From Prorocentrum cordatum (taxonomy: Eukaryota > Sar > Dinophyceae > Prorocentrales > Prorocentraceae): a stretch of 64,000 bases of DNA. The position numbers were made by a program, and so were the translations under genes. The number at the start of each line of letters is the position of its first letter. The first letter of the stretch is position 1. Below, piece after piece: positions 10,615-21,432 of the stretch. The notes under the pieces are model-generated. The model saw nothing but the letters and a program-made list of their open reading frames with translations, did no database searches and was not told the DNA's origin. The DNA lies in assembly GCA_963575745.1 (NCBI GenBank), contig CAUYUJ010004302.1:396743-460742 (forward strand). The letters run 5' to 3'.

Positions 10615-11240
10615 AGAGAAAAGACGCCCAACACAGCACAATCCAGAACACCCATAGGCCTGCACTATGAACTCTTGAAAGCCAAGAAGGGCCCATGGTG
10701 TTTACCATCGTAGACGAACTTTGGCACAAGACGGCCTCTACGAGTAAAACCGCCCTGGACAACACAGTCGCGAAGAACTGCACAACTCTAGGAGGGTCAG
10801 CGGAAATGCGGCGAGCCTGATCAATCGTCATTGTTTTCTCGCGTTGACGATCCCAGTATGACGCCGTCAATAAACGCAGAAAGCTGGCTTCTGTCGTCAT
10901 ACTTGCGCTCCCGCATGCACCGATAAACTAATGCTGGACCAAGGATTAGCAGGCCCATCAATGTCAGCACGTTTGTGAACCACGTCAAAAACGAGAATTG
11001 TTCATAATGGCTCACCTGTTCTGGAATGCCAGAACAGATCCAAATATCCGAGAAACATTCAGAGAGACGCCCGCCAATCACGCGTTCAATGGTTGCCGAT
11101 TTGTTCATGACTGGCAACACCGGACTACTAGGGCCTGGTCCAGATTGGCTCGATCCAACGGCTGGAGCCCAGCGAAGCTGCGCGTGTACATTACGTGAAG
11201 AAACACGCTTGCCAATGAAGAGTCGCAGAATCTGCTTCAT
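10598..11240 (-). pseudogene. Membrane-protein coding remnant or exon pair, frameshifted
   Basis: Two overlapping minus-strand frames look coding. The first (11240-10821) ends in the hydrophobic segment FLTWFTNVLTLMGLLILGPA followed by a basic stretch. The second (10900-10598) runs on with the amphipathic segment VVQFFATVLSRAVLLVEAVL and a further span near GLWVFWIVLCWASFLYS. The frames switch between 10900 and 10821, where a one-base shift near CGAGAAAACAATG would join them. Upstream, a third frame (to about 11270) contributes VVYQNPKFTDEADSA. The second frame runs directly into repeat R1 at 10614. It could be a decayed paralogue of the 5.5-7.9 kb membrane gene or exons with unrecognised junctions. 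No family is recognised. Confidence 0.45.
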
Positions 11241-11521
11241 CTGTGAATTTGGGGTTCTGGTATACCACGGGCCTTGACCCGTTGAAACCGCGAGGAGGAC
11301 TCATCCCTAAACGCCCGAACACCTGACTTCTCGTGTGGCAAAACCGGGGGCCCGTGACGCTTTTCCAGGGGGGGGAGGGGCGGCGATCTCCATTGAGCGC
11401 AGAAAGGAGGAGCAAGAGGCAAGAGCAACATCGGGATGATGATACGAAAGATGAGATACGGTCGGTGAGGATCTTGTCCTTAGCGAGTCGCGGCAACGGT
11501 CTCTGCCACACGTCATGCTCT

Positions 11522-11657
11522 CCAATCCGATGGCGTGTTGCTCCGCTTCACGGGACGGGAGGCTGGGAAGAGCTCGGGACGTTGACGATTGGATATTGGG
11601 GCATGGTTAGCGTGTCTTGCCGAAGCGTGGTGGGCCAGAACCGGCGGCGCAACACGC
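11522..11657. repeat. Dispersed hairpin repeat, second full copy
   Basis: Matches 423-557 along its length, including GGGACGGGAGGCTGGGAAG versus GGGCGGGAGGCTCGGAGAG and the closing CCGGCGGCGCAACACGC. The terminal stem is retained with changed bases on both arms. Confidence 0.6.
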
Positions 11658-11867
11658 TGAGCTTACATCTCCAAGGAAGAGGAAAAGGAAAGGGGAGGGC
11701 GAGTGGAATGTGGTGCACGACGACGACGGGAACAACAATGACTGGTGGCTGGCCAATTGAGGGGCGCGGCAAGAGAAGGATACCCTGAGCGGGGAGCAAA
11801 GAATGCGCTGCCATCTACTCACCAACCCCGCCCAACCACGTACGTCATCCTCCTCCCAACAGAATCG

Positions 11868-12285
11868 CCAAGAACATCATCATCATCATCATAACCATCA
11901 TCATCATCAACATCATCATCTGTATCACCATCATGATCCTTCATCATCAGCATCAACATCATCACCTTCATCATCTCATTAGCAGCAGCACCATCAGCAC
12001 CAGTAGCAGCATCACAATCAGCATCAGTGGCAGCAGCAGCACAATCATCAACAGCAGCATCATCATCAGCATCAGCATCAGCATCACCGTCGCCGTCATC
12101 ATCATTATCCTCATCAACATCACACCATCACCATCATCATACTTAGCAGCAGCAGCATCATCACAAGCATCGACATTGTCAGCATCATCAGACTCAGGCT
12201 AGGAATAACCATCATCGTCAAAATCATAAATCAGCATCGTTATCACCATCATCACCATCATCACCATCAGAAACATCTGGTCCTT
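11868..12285. repeat. CAT/ATC low-complexity tract
   Basis: Interrupted CATCAT, AGCAGC and ATCACC words. Ser/Ile/His-rich frames are artefacts. 12290-12900 beyond it is C-rich without a supportable gene. Confidence 0.8.
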
Positions 12286-12920
12286 CTGCTTCTGAGCCAT
12301 CTCTTCCGTCCCCTCTCCCCTTGTAACTCCTCCTCCCGAGATTCGTGTTTCTTGTCCTCACCCCTCAGCCTGCCTCTTCGACGGCGAGCATTCCAAGAAG
12401 GCGCGACCGCATATGAGAAGCCCCGCCGCCTTCTGGAAAGGCCTTGTCCTTACCATTTCCCCCTTCGCTCGCCGCCGATATTACTCTTCCCCTTCACTCT
12501 GCGTCTCTTCCTGTTCCAGCCAACTCCGCCCCTCGCCCCTCCTCGAAAAGATCATCCTACAACTGCTGCTCCGCCTGCCCCTGCACAACGCCGCCTTGGG
12601 ACGGCTCCAACGCTCAAAGAGTCGAGGGGCACCCATCGGGAGCAGAAGGCATCGACCGATCGATGCTGGATTGGGCGTCGATCAACTTGAGGGCGGAAAA
12701 TGGGAAGGGAAATGTGTACTTCTCGGGCTTTAGGGCCCCATCCAGGGGCCCTGCAGCCCCTTTCCCTTGTGCAGCCCTCGCTGCCCCCCCCCGCCCCCCA
12801 TTTTATCGCCCCCCCCGCCCCACTACGCGACGCCCAATTGGAAGCGAGCGGCGAGCTTCCGTCTGGAGGGGGTTCTGCCCCTCTCGACAGATCTAGCAGG
12901 ACTTTAGCAATGCTGCCGTC

Positions 12921-14110
12921 ATGCGCCCCCTAGACAGGCCAACGCTGGGGCCCAACATTGGTGCAGGCTGCCTCCTGTCGAAACCCAGGGGGGGTCCGTG
13001 CCGGACCGGGATGACCGCCGGCCCTGCAGCCTGGCGCCCCGCAGACTGGAGTCTGCCAGAACACACGCCGTGCTGCTCGGAGCGAGGAGCGTGGTCCCTG
13101 CGCGGGGCGCGCTCGACGGCGGAAGGGCGCGTGGCCTTTCGGCAAGTCGCGGGCGGCATTGACAAGTGGGCCACATGGCGGCTGCTGTTCAGCAGCGGCG
13201 CGCTGGTGCTCGATGCTGCAAGGGCGGTCCGCGCCGCGACCTCCAGGAAGGTGGTGGCCGAGACGCTGGCCGCGAAAGAGGGCCAGCCAGCGCTTGGCCC
13301 CCACTGCAGCACGGAGCCGGAGGACCTGGAGCATCGCCTGTGGCATTGCCTGCGCTGGGAGCCCACCCGGGTCGCCGTCCTGGGCCCCGCGAGCAGGCAC
13401 TGCGACGCGGCCCGGGCGAGGCTGCCGCCAAAGACCTCCTTCACGGGGGCGCTGCCGCCAAAAACCCACGGCTCGACGGACGGGGCCTGCGTCCGGCCGG
13501 GCGACCCACTGCTTCAGCAGCTTGCGAATGAGGGCTGGGGCGCGACGGGCTTCGTCGAGCACCGTGGGCTAGTGGATAGCGTGCAGACTGCCCAGCGGAC
13601 GGCACCCGCCGCGGCGGTGCGCGCGCCGAGTCTGGCCACAGGGCCATTCGACATCAGTCGCGCCGTGGCGGCCATCCGCGAAGGCGCGAGCCCTGCGGAT
13701 TGGGCGCATGTGGATCCAGGGGACTGCGTTGCTCAACGCTGCCGCAGCGGCGCCATGCGAGCGGGCTGGGCCACAGCTCACTTGGACCTGCGGCGGCCCG
13801 CGCGCTGGCAACGCCACCGCCGACCGCCTCGCTGGCCGGGCGGCCGGGGCCCGCCTGCAGCCTCCTGCGCTCCGCCTGGAGCGCGCGCGCGGCCTGGACG
13901 CGCTCGCTGCAGTGCAGCGGATGATAGCAACCGTGAAGCTGGCCGCGCTGAGCGTCATCCACAAGCAGCCCCGCGCGCGTCTGCGCTGGACGGTCCCAGG
14001 GCGCAGGCGGCGCGCGCCCCGCCAGGGCGACGACGCGACAGTGGCCGTCCGCGCGCAGGCTCCGCAACCCGCGCGGCGCCGCGCGGCGGCGGCGGGAGCA
14101 GCCGCCGCCA
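12921..14110 (+). pseudogene. Decayed LINE-type RNase H / C-terminal segment
   Basis: The plus-strand frame from 12921 shows a zinc-binding segment of the kind found after LINE reverse transcriptases (HCSTEPEDLEHRLWHC, about 13300-13350) and then an RNase H start (STDGACVRPGDPLLQQL with the first catalytic Asp, about 13480). The final RNase H motif (GNATADRLAGRAAGA, about 13810) is in a different frame, so at least one frameshift lies between about 13650 and 13800. No reverse transcriptase motifs are found upstream, so this is a 5'-truncated, dead copy. It is unrelated at close range to the LINE at 45.6-48.6 kb but shares the module order. Confidence 0.6.
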
Positions 14111-14168
14111 GCGCCCTACTCGCCAGCACTGCGCGGAGGGCCCACATCGCATCCAAGGGGCTGGTCTG

Positions 14169-14490
14169 GGTGGCCTGCCTCCGCGGCGGCTGCTGGGCGC
14201 CAACTGGTCGCGGCTGGCATTTGGACACCCGAAATGGGCACGGAAAGAAAGGGTAGGATGCCCAACAGCAAATGTTGTCCCAAACCAATAGCGGCCGCTG
14301 TCGGGCAGGCGGCCTTCTGTCCCAAATGGACACCGGCCGCGGCGGCGCGGACAGCGAGTTCTGTTCAAAATGAGCAAGAACTGCTGTTGGGCATCGTACC
14401 CATTCTTTCGGTACCTGTTTCGGGCGTCCAAATGGGTGGCCTGCCTCCGCGGCGGCTGCTGGGCGCCTACTGGTCGCGGCTGGCAAGCAA
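14169..14490. mobile_element. Foldback element between 50-bp direct repeats
   Basis: About 14217-14438 has 60-bp inverted arms: CATTTGGACACCCGAAATGG at the left, and its inverse CGTCCAAATG with GTTTCGGG at the right, including GATGCCCAACAGCA near the inner end. Flanking it, GGTGGCCTGCCTCCGCGGCG and the next 30 bases occur as a direct repeat (14169-14220 and 14441-14490). The core (GCGGCCGCTGTCGGGCAGG) recurs diverged at 58448-58600. Confidence 0.65.
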
Positions 14491-14633
14491 GCCGTGCAGC
14501 GGCGGGGCCCGGGCGTTGCCGCCGCGCGCCGCCACCCTGCTGCTGGAGCCGCCACCCCGGGCGGGCGGCGCGACAATCGGATGGTGCGAGTCGCTTCGGC
14601 GGCGCTGCGCGGCGCGCCCAGGTAAGCCTGACT

Positions 14634-14811
14634 CCTCCTCCTCCTCCTCCTCCTTTTCCTCCTCCTCCTCCTCCTCCTCCTCCTTTTCCTCCTCCCCGCT
14701 CCTCCCTCCTCCTCCTCCTCCTCCTCCCCTCCTCCGCTCCTCCTCCTCCTCCTCCTCCTCCTTTACCTCCTTCTCTTCCTGCTCCTCCTTCTCCTCCTCC
14801 TCCTCCCGCCT
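14634..14811. repeat. TCC microsatellite
   Basis: Interrupted TCC/CCT repeats. Long poly-Ser, poly-Leu or poly-Pro frames here and across the CA array downstream are not genes. Confidence 0.9.
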
Positions 14812-14879
14812 GCCACATGGCGCTCTGAGTCTGGTTAAAAAGTAAGACGGAGACCCAGGTCGTGGGGTGACATCCGATT

Positions 14880-15420
14880 CTAATTACGAGCCCCCCGGAC
14901 CCGAAGGAACAGAACGCACCCAGGCAAGATGGGGCCGGCTCCTTTGAGCGCGCGCACACCGCGGACACACGCGCATACACACACACTGACATTTGCTTGT
15001 CGGCGTCGCGGCCACGCGCGCGGCGGCGCGGCGCAGGGCGAGTCAAGCTGAGAGCGGGCGGACTGGGACAGCTCACGCAGCGTGGAGAAGCACACACACG
15101 CACACACTGCTTGCTTCGCGGCGCTGGCGGCTGTGCGGCCGCATAGGGGGGGGAGGCCGCATAGGGGGGGGGGGGAAGAGTGGGGACGGCGGCACACTCA
15201 GCCTCCTGGTAGGAGTCACGCGAGGCGGTGCCGACACGCATGCACACACTCACGTGTGGCGTCGCGGCCACGCTCGCCGCGCCGCGGCGTATGATGAGGA
15301 GCACACCCACACACACACACATACACACACACTGTTGAGGCCTCGCGGCCACGCGCCCAGCGTCGCGGCATAAAGTAGGTCGAGCGAGGGGCACGCGCGG
15401 GCCAGACCAGATCACGAAAA
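14880..15420. repeat. CACACA-interspersed direct repeats
   Basis: CGTCGCGGCCACGC occurs near 15005 and 15250, with near-matches at 15112 (CGCGGCGCTGGCGG) and 15340 (CTCGCGGCCACGC), alternating with short CA tracts. The pattern is a degenerate higher-order repeat of about 110-bp units. No gene. Confidence 0.5.
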
Positions 15421-15425
15421 CAAAC

Positions 15426-15800
<375 letters not shown>

Positions 15801-16139
15801 CGAGGAAAAAGCGCCCGGCGGCGAGGCCGAAACCGGCTGCACGCAGCATGTCTCGTACCCCTCCCCTTCTTCGTGACCCCCCCCCCCGTCAGACTCACGC
15901 TGGCACGATGAGGGACCCGTGAACCTGGCGCGAGGGCGCCAGATGCACGGATCAGGCAAGGCTCCCCCCCCGACACGCGAGGCTAGCGCCGCACAGGCTG
16001 GCGACACATCGCGCCCGTTCTGCACGAAAGAGGGGGACCCGCGCGCCGCCACCCGTGTCTGCGTCCCCCCCCCGCCTCCGTCCCGACCTCCTGCCCTCTG
16101 GCCCCTTCGGCTGCAACTCATGTGAGCCTCCCGTGCCAT

Positions 16140-16230
16140 CGCTCTGGCTCTTGCGGATCGACGCCAGCCGATGGCAATCGACGCTCATCGGCGCCAGCCG
16201 ACACGAGTCGACGCTACACCGACGCTGAAT
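16140..16230. repeat. CGACGC-rich short tandem words
   Basis: ATCGACGCCAGCCGATGG-type words repeat about five times at 18-26 base spacing. 15800-16140 and 16240-16730 show no gene I can support. Confidence 0.45.
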
Positions 16231-16726
16231 CGGCGCTTCCTGATTGATGACCACACCTTACCAGCGCACAGCAATGCACTCCAAAGACGGCACTTTGCGA
16301 GGACTCACCAAGACCCCATGATTCTGGACACCGAAGAGCCCCACTCCCCGTTCGGCCGTATTGGCAAGACTGGGTTTAACGGGACCCGGCTTGATAAGTG
16401 ATGCGTCTCGGGGAACGCCCCGTCCCCCGCCCCGTACCACGAACCAGAACCGCGGTCGCCCAAACAACTCCGGCTTCTGCAACCCTGGCCCCGCGATTCT
16501 GGCCAAGCTTGGGCGCCCTGGGACCCAAGGACTGACCGGCGCTCCCCTTCAGCTCCGGGGCCCTGGCTCCCCCCGATCCCCCGCTGCGACCGCCAGCAGC
16601 AGCTCCGCCGCCGGCAGGAAGGCCCACTCCGCACCCGCTGCGCCTCGGGGGGCGCGCGCGCGCGGCGCCTCGGCGCGCGCTCCGCGGGGCCCCCCTCCGT
16701 GCGGCGGGCGCGCGCCCGGCTCCTCC

Positions 16727-16732
<6 letters not shown>

Positions 16733-16774
<42 letters not shown>

Positions 16775-17215
16775 CGCCGCTCCCTACGAAGGAGGAGGAG
16801 GAAGAGGAGGAGGAGGAGAAGGAGGAGGAGGATAATGGGTGTTGGAGGAGGGGGGAGTGGGGAGGAGGAGGAGGAGGAGGAGGAGGAGGAGGAGGAGGAG
16901 GAGGAGGAGGAGGAGGCGGAGGAGGAGCAGGAGGAGGAGGAGGAGGAGGAGGAGGTGCGGCGGCGATCTGGCCCCGGGCTCCAGGCCCCCTGGGGCAGCG
17001 TGCCGCTCCGCTCCGCGGGGCGGAAGGGGCCTCGCCAGGCTGCTCGGGGCGTCGGCGCTCGCGGGCCCAGCAGGAGTGGGCGGGGCAGCTGTCGCGCCGC
17101 AGCGCGGCGTGCCGGAGCCGGCGGAGCGGCACTCATATATCTATATATGTATATATATACATATGTATATATACATATACACATATATATATATACATAT
17201 ATATATATATAAAAA
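16733..17215. repeat. CT, AGG and TA microsatellite cluster
   Basis: CT array (16733-16775), AGG array (16788-16953), then about 180 bp of unique GC-rich sequence ending in a GCGCGGCGTGCC and GGAGCGGCACTC pair, then a self-complementary TATATACATA tract (17136-17211). Confidence 0.9.
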
Positions 17216-17583
17216 CAGCGCGAGAGGGTCGCCCCGTGGCTAAGGAAGACAGAGGAGAGCAGCAGGGGAAGGGAGGGGAAGCAGAGGAGAAGGCAGCAGC
17301 AAAAGCAGCAGTGCTCAGCCGGCGGAGCGACACGCCACCCCAGCATTGCAGACCGCGCATGTCGTGCGTGTGTGGCGGTCTGGAGCTCGGACGACCGCCG
17401 GCCATCTTGGCGGCTGCCTGAGCGTTTGCCCGAGCTCCGCGGCCGTTGGAAGCATGCGACCCGGCAGGGCCCCAAAGCGGCGTTTCTCGCGCAGGCCCCT
17501 GGGAAGCCACTAAGCCCACCCAGACCGATCCCAACGCCCACACCAGCCATCGAGCAACTCCCCCGAATGGCCTAAATAACGCT

Positions 17584-17588
17584 GGGTA
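17584..17588. repeat. Target-site duplication GGGTA (left)
   Basis: GGGTA immediately outside the left LTR. It matches GGGTA at 33949-33953 outside the right LTR. A 5-bp duplication is usual for Copia integrases. Confidence 0.85.
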
Positions 17589-17872
17589 AGTCGAAAACGC
17601 ACTGGTAAGCCAAGATATATGTTCCGCCTTAGGCGCTCCCATATCCCAGGCTTTGTCTCATATCGCATGAGCAAGAGAGCAAGATGAAGCATGGGATCTG
17701 GAGTAAAGGATAGAGGGGGCATCGTCAATAGAAAGGTCTTTTCCGATCTCAGATGCAAGTAGTGCGCCTCAATGAGGCACAATCACATGTTCGGCCGGGC
17801 CCGGCTTGAGCCAGGCACGGCAGCGGTGCATGCTCGATATACATCTCGCCTTTAACCCTCTCCGTTTAAAGT
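17589..17872 (-). repeat. 3' LTR of the Copia-like element
   Basis: 284 bp. In element orientation it begins ACTTTAAACGGAGAGGG and ends CGTTTTCGACT, so it lacks the common TG...CA ends. It contains the hairpin GTGCGCCTCAATGAGGCAC and, on the coding strand, TGGCTCAAG (about 17799-17807), which equals the last nine bases of the dinoflagellate spliced leader. Confidence 0.93.
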
Positions 17873-17976
17873 TGGAGGGGGAGGAGACGAGCAAGCACCG
17901 CACTTCTTCATTACGCGGAAAAACAGTGCTAGGCAACAGCGGCTGCCTACAAGGCAAGGGCGCGCGAGTAGCCTCG
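17873..17976 (-). other. 3' untranslated region with a pyrimidine tract next to the LTR
   Basis: Between the stop of the last frame and the LTR, the coding strand reads CGTCTCCTCCCCCTCCA directly before the LTR. A retroviral-style polypurine tract would be purine-rich on the coding strand; here the purines are on the opposite strand. No other purine tract adjoins the LTR. Confidence 0.6.
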
Positions 17977-20900
17977 CTACCGGCGAGTTTCCTCGCTACT
18001 AGAGCGCACCTGCATGCGGGTTTCCCCGCTAGCTCGGGAGGCAGGGCCGTCCTGAGACGACCTGCCCGCCCTATACGGAGTATGTTTCTTCAGCTCGTGC
18101 TTGAAGGATTGCTGGCCGGCCATTACCTGTAGGAGCAACGCGCGGTCAATACTACCTTTGGTATGACCATCGGCAGTCATATCCCGCGTGTCACACCATT
18201 GGACGCTTTCAACGATTCCGCGCTCCATCATCTGGCGGATCCAGCTAATGTGCCCAAGCAGAGTACATTCTGTGGGCTTCTTCAGATCTTTGCTAGACAA
18301 AGACTTGAAGACAGACTCGGCATCAATAGTCAGAGTGACTTTGATACATAGACCACCCATTTCCAATATGTTCTTTAACTGTGTGGGGGTCAATGGTCCC
18401 GAGTGTAGCTCGTGGAGCGTTACAATGGTCGGGTAGCAGTCTTCCAAGTTGTGGGCTGCTGCCAGTGTTTCCGCAGAGTAGCTCGAACGCACCTGCAGTC
18501 GATGAGACTTGCAGTATGCGTCCACCAGGTGCACGACGGGTTTCCCCGCTTGCGTGTGGCCACGCCTCAGCAGGTTAGCCCCGCGGATACCGTAGCCTTT
18601 GACTTCGTCGTCTTCATCTCCGTTGAGACGACGATAGCCAGAATCGCTATGCAGGTCGACCTCTCCTGTTGGAGTCATAGCTTGATACACGATCTTCTTC
18701 GGACCTGCCTGCAATTTCCTGGTAACCGCGTTCAGTCGTCGTACCTGGATGTTTGTCGGTTCCTGGATACGTTGTAGTGAGACAACATAGACCATCAGCC
18801 ATACCTGCGTGATCAACGCATAGGCTAGAGCGCCACGAAGACTGACGAACATATCAGAAATCGTCTTTGTCGCTTTGCTCTCAGGATCAGCGCCTGTGAG
18901 TTCTGGATGTGTGATAGGACGAAGTTGTTTGATGTATTCGTCCTGATCAAGAGTGACGCTCCCATCATCGGTTTTGTTGTACCGAACGGCACAGTTTGTG
19001 CATGTGTGCTTATTCAGTTTGCACTTTCCAAACGTATCTTCAACACATTTGACGTACTTGTCAATAGAATCTTCCTTCCCAGTCATATTGATGTCATCAA
19101 CGTGTTTGGCTGTCAAGAGGTTTGAACTCATCTCGAACTCTTCATCGTATGAAGTAGGCTGTAGTCCAAAGCTCCTAGTGATGGACCTGAGCTTCAACGA
19201 GAATGCCCTGGGAGCATCCTTCGTGCCAGTCCCCGGCTTCAGGCACCGAAGGCAATGCTTTGATTCGTCATATGACTCAAAGCCTGGCAATGTGCGAAGG
19301 ACAGCTGCTGACCCAGGAGGTAGTGTGAAGCACACCACGCGCTCTTTCTCGCCCGTTGCCGCGGCGAGCTCGCTATAGGTCAGTCCCTTCAAGGAAGCCA
19401 TGTTGATGTCCAGGGAAGCGATGATCAAAGCTTTGTTGCATGCAGCAGAACTCGCGAGCAGTCTCTGGTTTGACCTCCTTGCCGTGCCAGAGAAGGTTTC
19501 GACATCGAAGGCTTCAATGTCCATGAAGCCACGAAGTACCAAGCGTAACCTGATCGTCCGTTCCATTTCGCCCTTCTCGTTCTTGACAAACTTCCATTTG
19601 TATACATAACGTGAAGTCATGATGTTCGACGCTTTGCTCAAGTCAGTCATCTGGAAGCATTTGTTGTCAAGCCAAGTCTTCAATTCTGTGTAAAGGGCTT
19701 TGGAAACTTTGACCGGATTCGCTTGAATGTCGGCCTTCGTGAGTAGGTCGTCTTCTTTGACGACCACGGCACGTTTGGAGGCAGCACTAACATATACTCG
19801 CATAGTTGTGACGCTGCTGTCATCCAACAATCGGTGTTGCTGCTCAGACAGGACGACCTTGGACATGTCTGCTGTGAAGCAAAGCTCGATGTACTTCCCG
19901 TGCTCGTCGGAGTCCAGATCATAGTGGCTGTCCGGATCAGTGGAGCACAGAGGAACGTAGTAAGAAGTGTCCATGTCGTATCCTGGCGGGTGACCCCGCA
20001 CCGGCGAGTGGCCTTGCACATCTTCACAGGTCGTAGAGACCAACACGCACTGTGAGTCTGCCATGTATGTAGGAACTGTGTGCATGACTTCTTCTGTGTC
20101 AGCTTCAAGGAGTGTTCTGTCATCCATCAGTTCAGCATACCATGACTCCAAGACAAAGACATCCAGATCCTCTTCTGTTTCCTCTATGATGGTCGGGAGC
20201 CGACCATCATTCTCCGCAGGAGGCTGCTCAGGAGCAGCTGCTGGAGGTGGCTCGCTTGGTGGTGGACCATCAGCGAGTTCCTCAAACTTAGTGAGGTCTC
20301 GGTCGAATCCAGCAGGCGGCTTCTTGGATTTAAGACACTGGATGATGCGTGAGTGTGTAGATCCTGTGATGTCGTAGATGTTCAAGGCAGTGCCATCAGC
20401 TTCATAATAATGAAAGCCAGGGGTCACATCGTTATCATAGTGCACTAGTGTACAGCTGTCTGCATAGGGTGCAGCAGGCAACTTAGTCAGGCTCTTAGCA
20501 AGTCGTACAGCAACCACGTTTTCAATGCGAAAATAGTTGCGAATGAGATACTGAAGAGCCAAGTGCACCTTAGGCGAAAGCCGGCTCGCAGCAGTCATCT
20601 GCAGCCGGCCCTGTTTCGCTGGTAGGTATCCGAAAGTCATGGCGGGTTTCCCCGCTGGCAGACCGGCAATAAAGGCCAATACTGTCCGAAGGGCCGTATT
20701 GTCCGATCCTATCTCGCGGACCATCAGTGCTTCGATGTACAGCGTATGTCGTGTGTCAGGATACTGTACTCGCACTTCGCGACTGCCGACCTTCACGATG
20801 ACCTGACCTCGGTCAGGTTCGTTGCGGATGACCGGGTATGGACCACTCCATCCACCCCAGTCGTCTTTCGTGGTGGTCGGGCGATGATAGTCCACGAGAT

Positions 20901-21432
20901 CTCCCTCTTTGTAGTGAAATTCACCCGTAGCAGTAGTCTTCGTACGGAGAGCCCTGTTCGTCTTGGCAACCGCAGTGGCCTGCGTGATTGCCTCCAGACT
21001 AACCCTCCTGATTGTCTCCTCCCTTGAGTGATCTGATGATTCAGCGGACTGATCATGATCCAAGACAGGGAAATCGGGAAGCATAGCTGGTTGTCTGCCA
21101 TACAGCGCATTATACGGAGAAACTTCGTTGTAGAAGGTAAATGCGTTGCTGGCAAACAAGGCTTCATGTAAAAGACGAGTGAAATTCAGAGGAATATTCA
21201 ATCTATTCAATTCTTCTCCCATCACGTGTATGAGGTGTCGCAGGATGCCATTCCTAGCTTCGATAGTCGTGGCGCGTTGGCCACGCGCTCGGATACGAAG
21301 CTCTGTTCCCTTGGATTTAAGGATGGCCTTTGCTGTATCGTTATTCAGTGCTCCTTCCCCATCGGAGTATAAGATCTTAGCAGGGCCATGTTGCATCCAA
21401 GTTGTGTGATAGGCATCGAGAACAGCATGCAT
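17977..21432 (-). CDS. Pol frame: integrase core, Copia reverse transcriptase, RNase H
   Basis: An 1151-codon frame whose upstream open part extends to about 21490, where the residues HIIDRCIRWAAGT continue the integrase started in the preceding frame. Integrase catalytic Asp lies in LYSDGEGAL (about 21350-21376) and Glu in TIEARNGILRH (about 21250), 33 residues apart. The first Asp is in the preceding frame (ECDLSF). Reverse transcriptase (about 19700-18950) shows RYVYKWKFVKNEKGE, motif A IASLDINMASLKG, LKPGTGTKDAPRAF and the catalytic AKHVDDINMTG, with His for the usual Tyr before VDD. RNase H (about 18690-18150) retains Asp in DLHSDSGYRR, Glu in SAETLAAAHN, Asp in TIDAESVFKS and Asp in MTADGHTKG. 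All catalytic residues look intact. The tail (ASGETRMQVRSSSEETRR) is encoded by three hairpin units overlapping the stop. The product would act in the particle and nucleus to copy and integrate the element. Confidence 0.93.
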   Translation of the reverse strand: MHAVLDAYHTTWMQHGPAKILYSDGEGALNNDTAKAILKSKGTELRIRARGQRATTIEARNGILRHLIHVMGEELNRLNIPLNFTRLLHEALFASNAFTFYNEVSPYNALYGRQPAMLPDFPVLDHDQSAESSDHSREETIRRVSLEAITQATAVAKTNRALRTKTTATGEFHYKEGDLVDYHRPTTTKDDWGGWSGPYPVIRNEPDRGQVIVKVGSREVRVQYPDTRHTLYIEALMVREIGSDNTALRTVLAFIAGLPAGKPAMTFGYLPAKQGRLQMTAASRLSPKVHLALQYLIRNYFRIENVVAVRLAKSLTKLPAAPYADSCTLVHYDNDVTPGFHYYEADGTALNIYDITGSTHSRIIQCLKSKKPPAGFDRDLTKFEELADGPPPSEPPPAAAPEQPPAENDGRLPTIIEETEEDLDVFVLESWYAELMDDRTLLEADTEEVMHTVPTYMADSQCVLVSTTCEDVQGHSPVRGHPPGYDMDTSYYVPLCSTDPDSHYDLDSDEHGKYIELCFTADMSKVVLSEQQHRLLDDSSVTTMRVYVSAASKRAVVVKEDDLLTKADIQANPVKVSKALYTELKTWLDNKCFQMTDLSKASNIMTSRYVYKWKFVKNEKGEMERTIRLRLVLRGFMDIEAFDVETFSGTARRSNQRLLASSAACNKALIIASLDINMASLKGLTYSELAAATGEKERVVCFTLPPGSAAVLRTLPGFESYDESKHCLRCLKPGTGTKDAPRAFSLKLRSITRSFGLQPTSYDEEFEMSSNLLTAKHVDDINMTGKEDSIDKYVKCVEDTFGKCKLNKHTCTNCAVRYNKTDDGSVTLDQDEYIKQLRPITHPELTGADPESKATKTISDMFVSLRGALAYALITQVWLMVYVVSLQRIQEPTNIQVRRLNAVTRKLQAGPKKIVYQAMTPTGEVDLHSDSGYRRLNGDEDDEVKGYGIRGANLLRRGHTQAGKPVVHLVDAYCKSHRLQVRSSYSAETLAAAHNLEDCYPTIVTLHELHSGPLTPTQLKNILEMGGLCIKVTLTIDAESVFKSLSSKDLKKPTECTLLGHISWIRQMMERGIVESVQWCDTRDMTADGHTKGSIDRALLLQVMAGQQSFKHELKKHTPYRAGRSSQDGPASRASGETRMQVRSSSEETRR

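Noticed and set aside
11933-12202. Ser/Ile/His-rich open frame
   Set aside because: CAT/ATC low-complexity tract.
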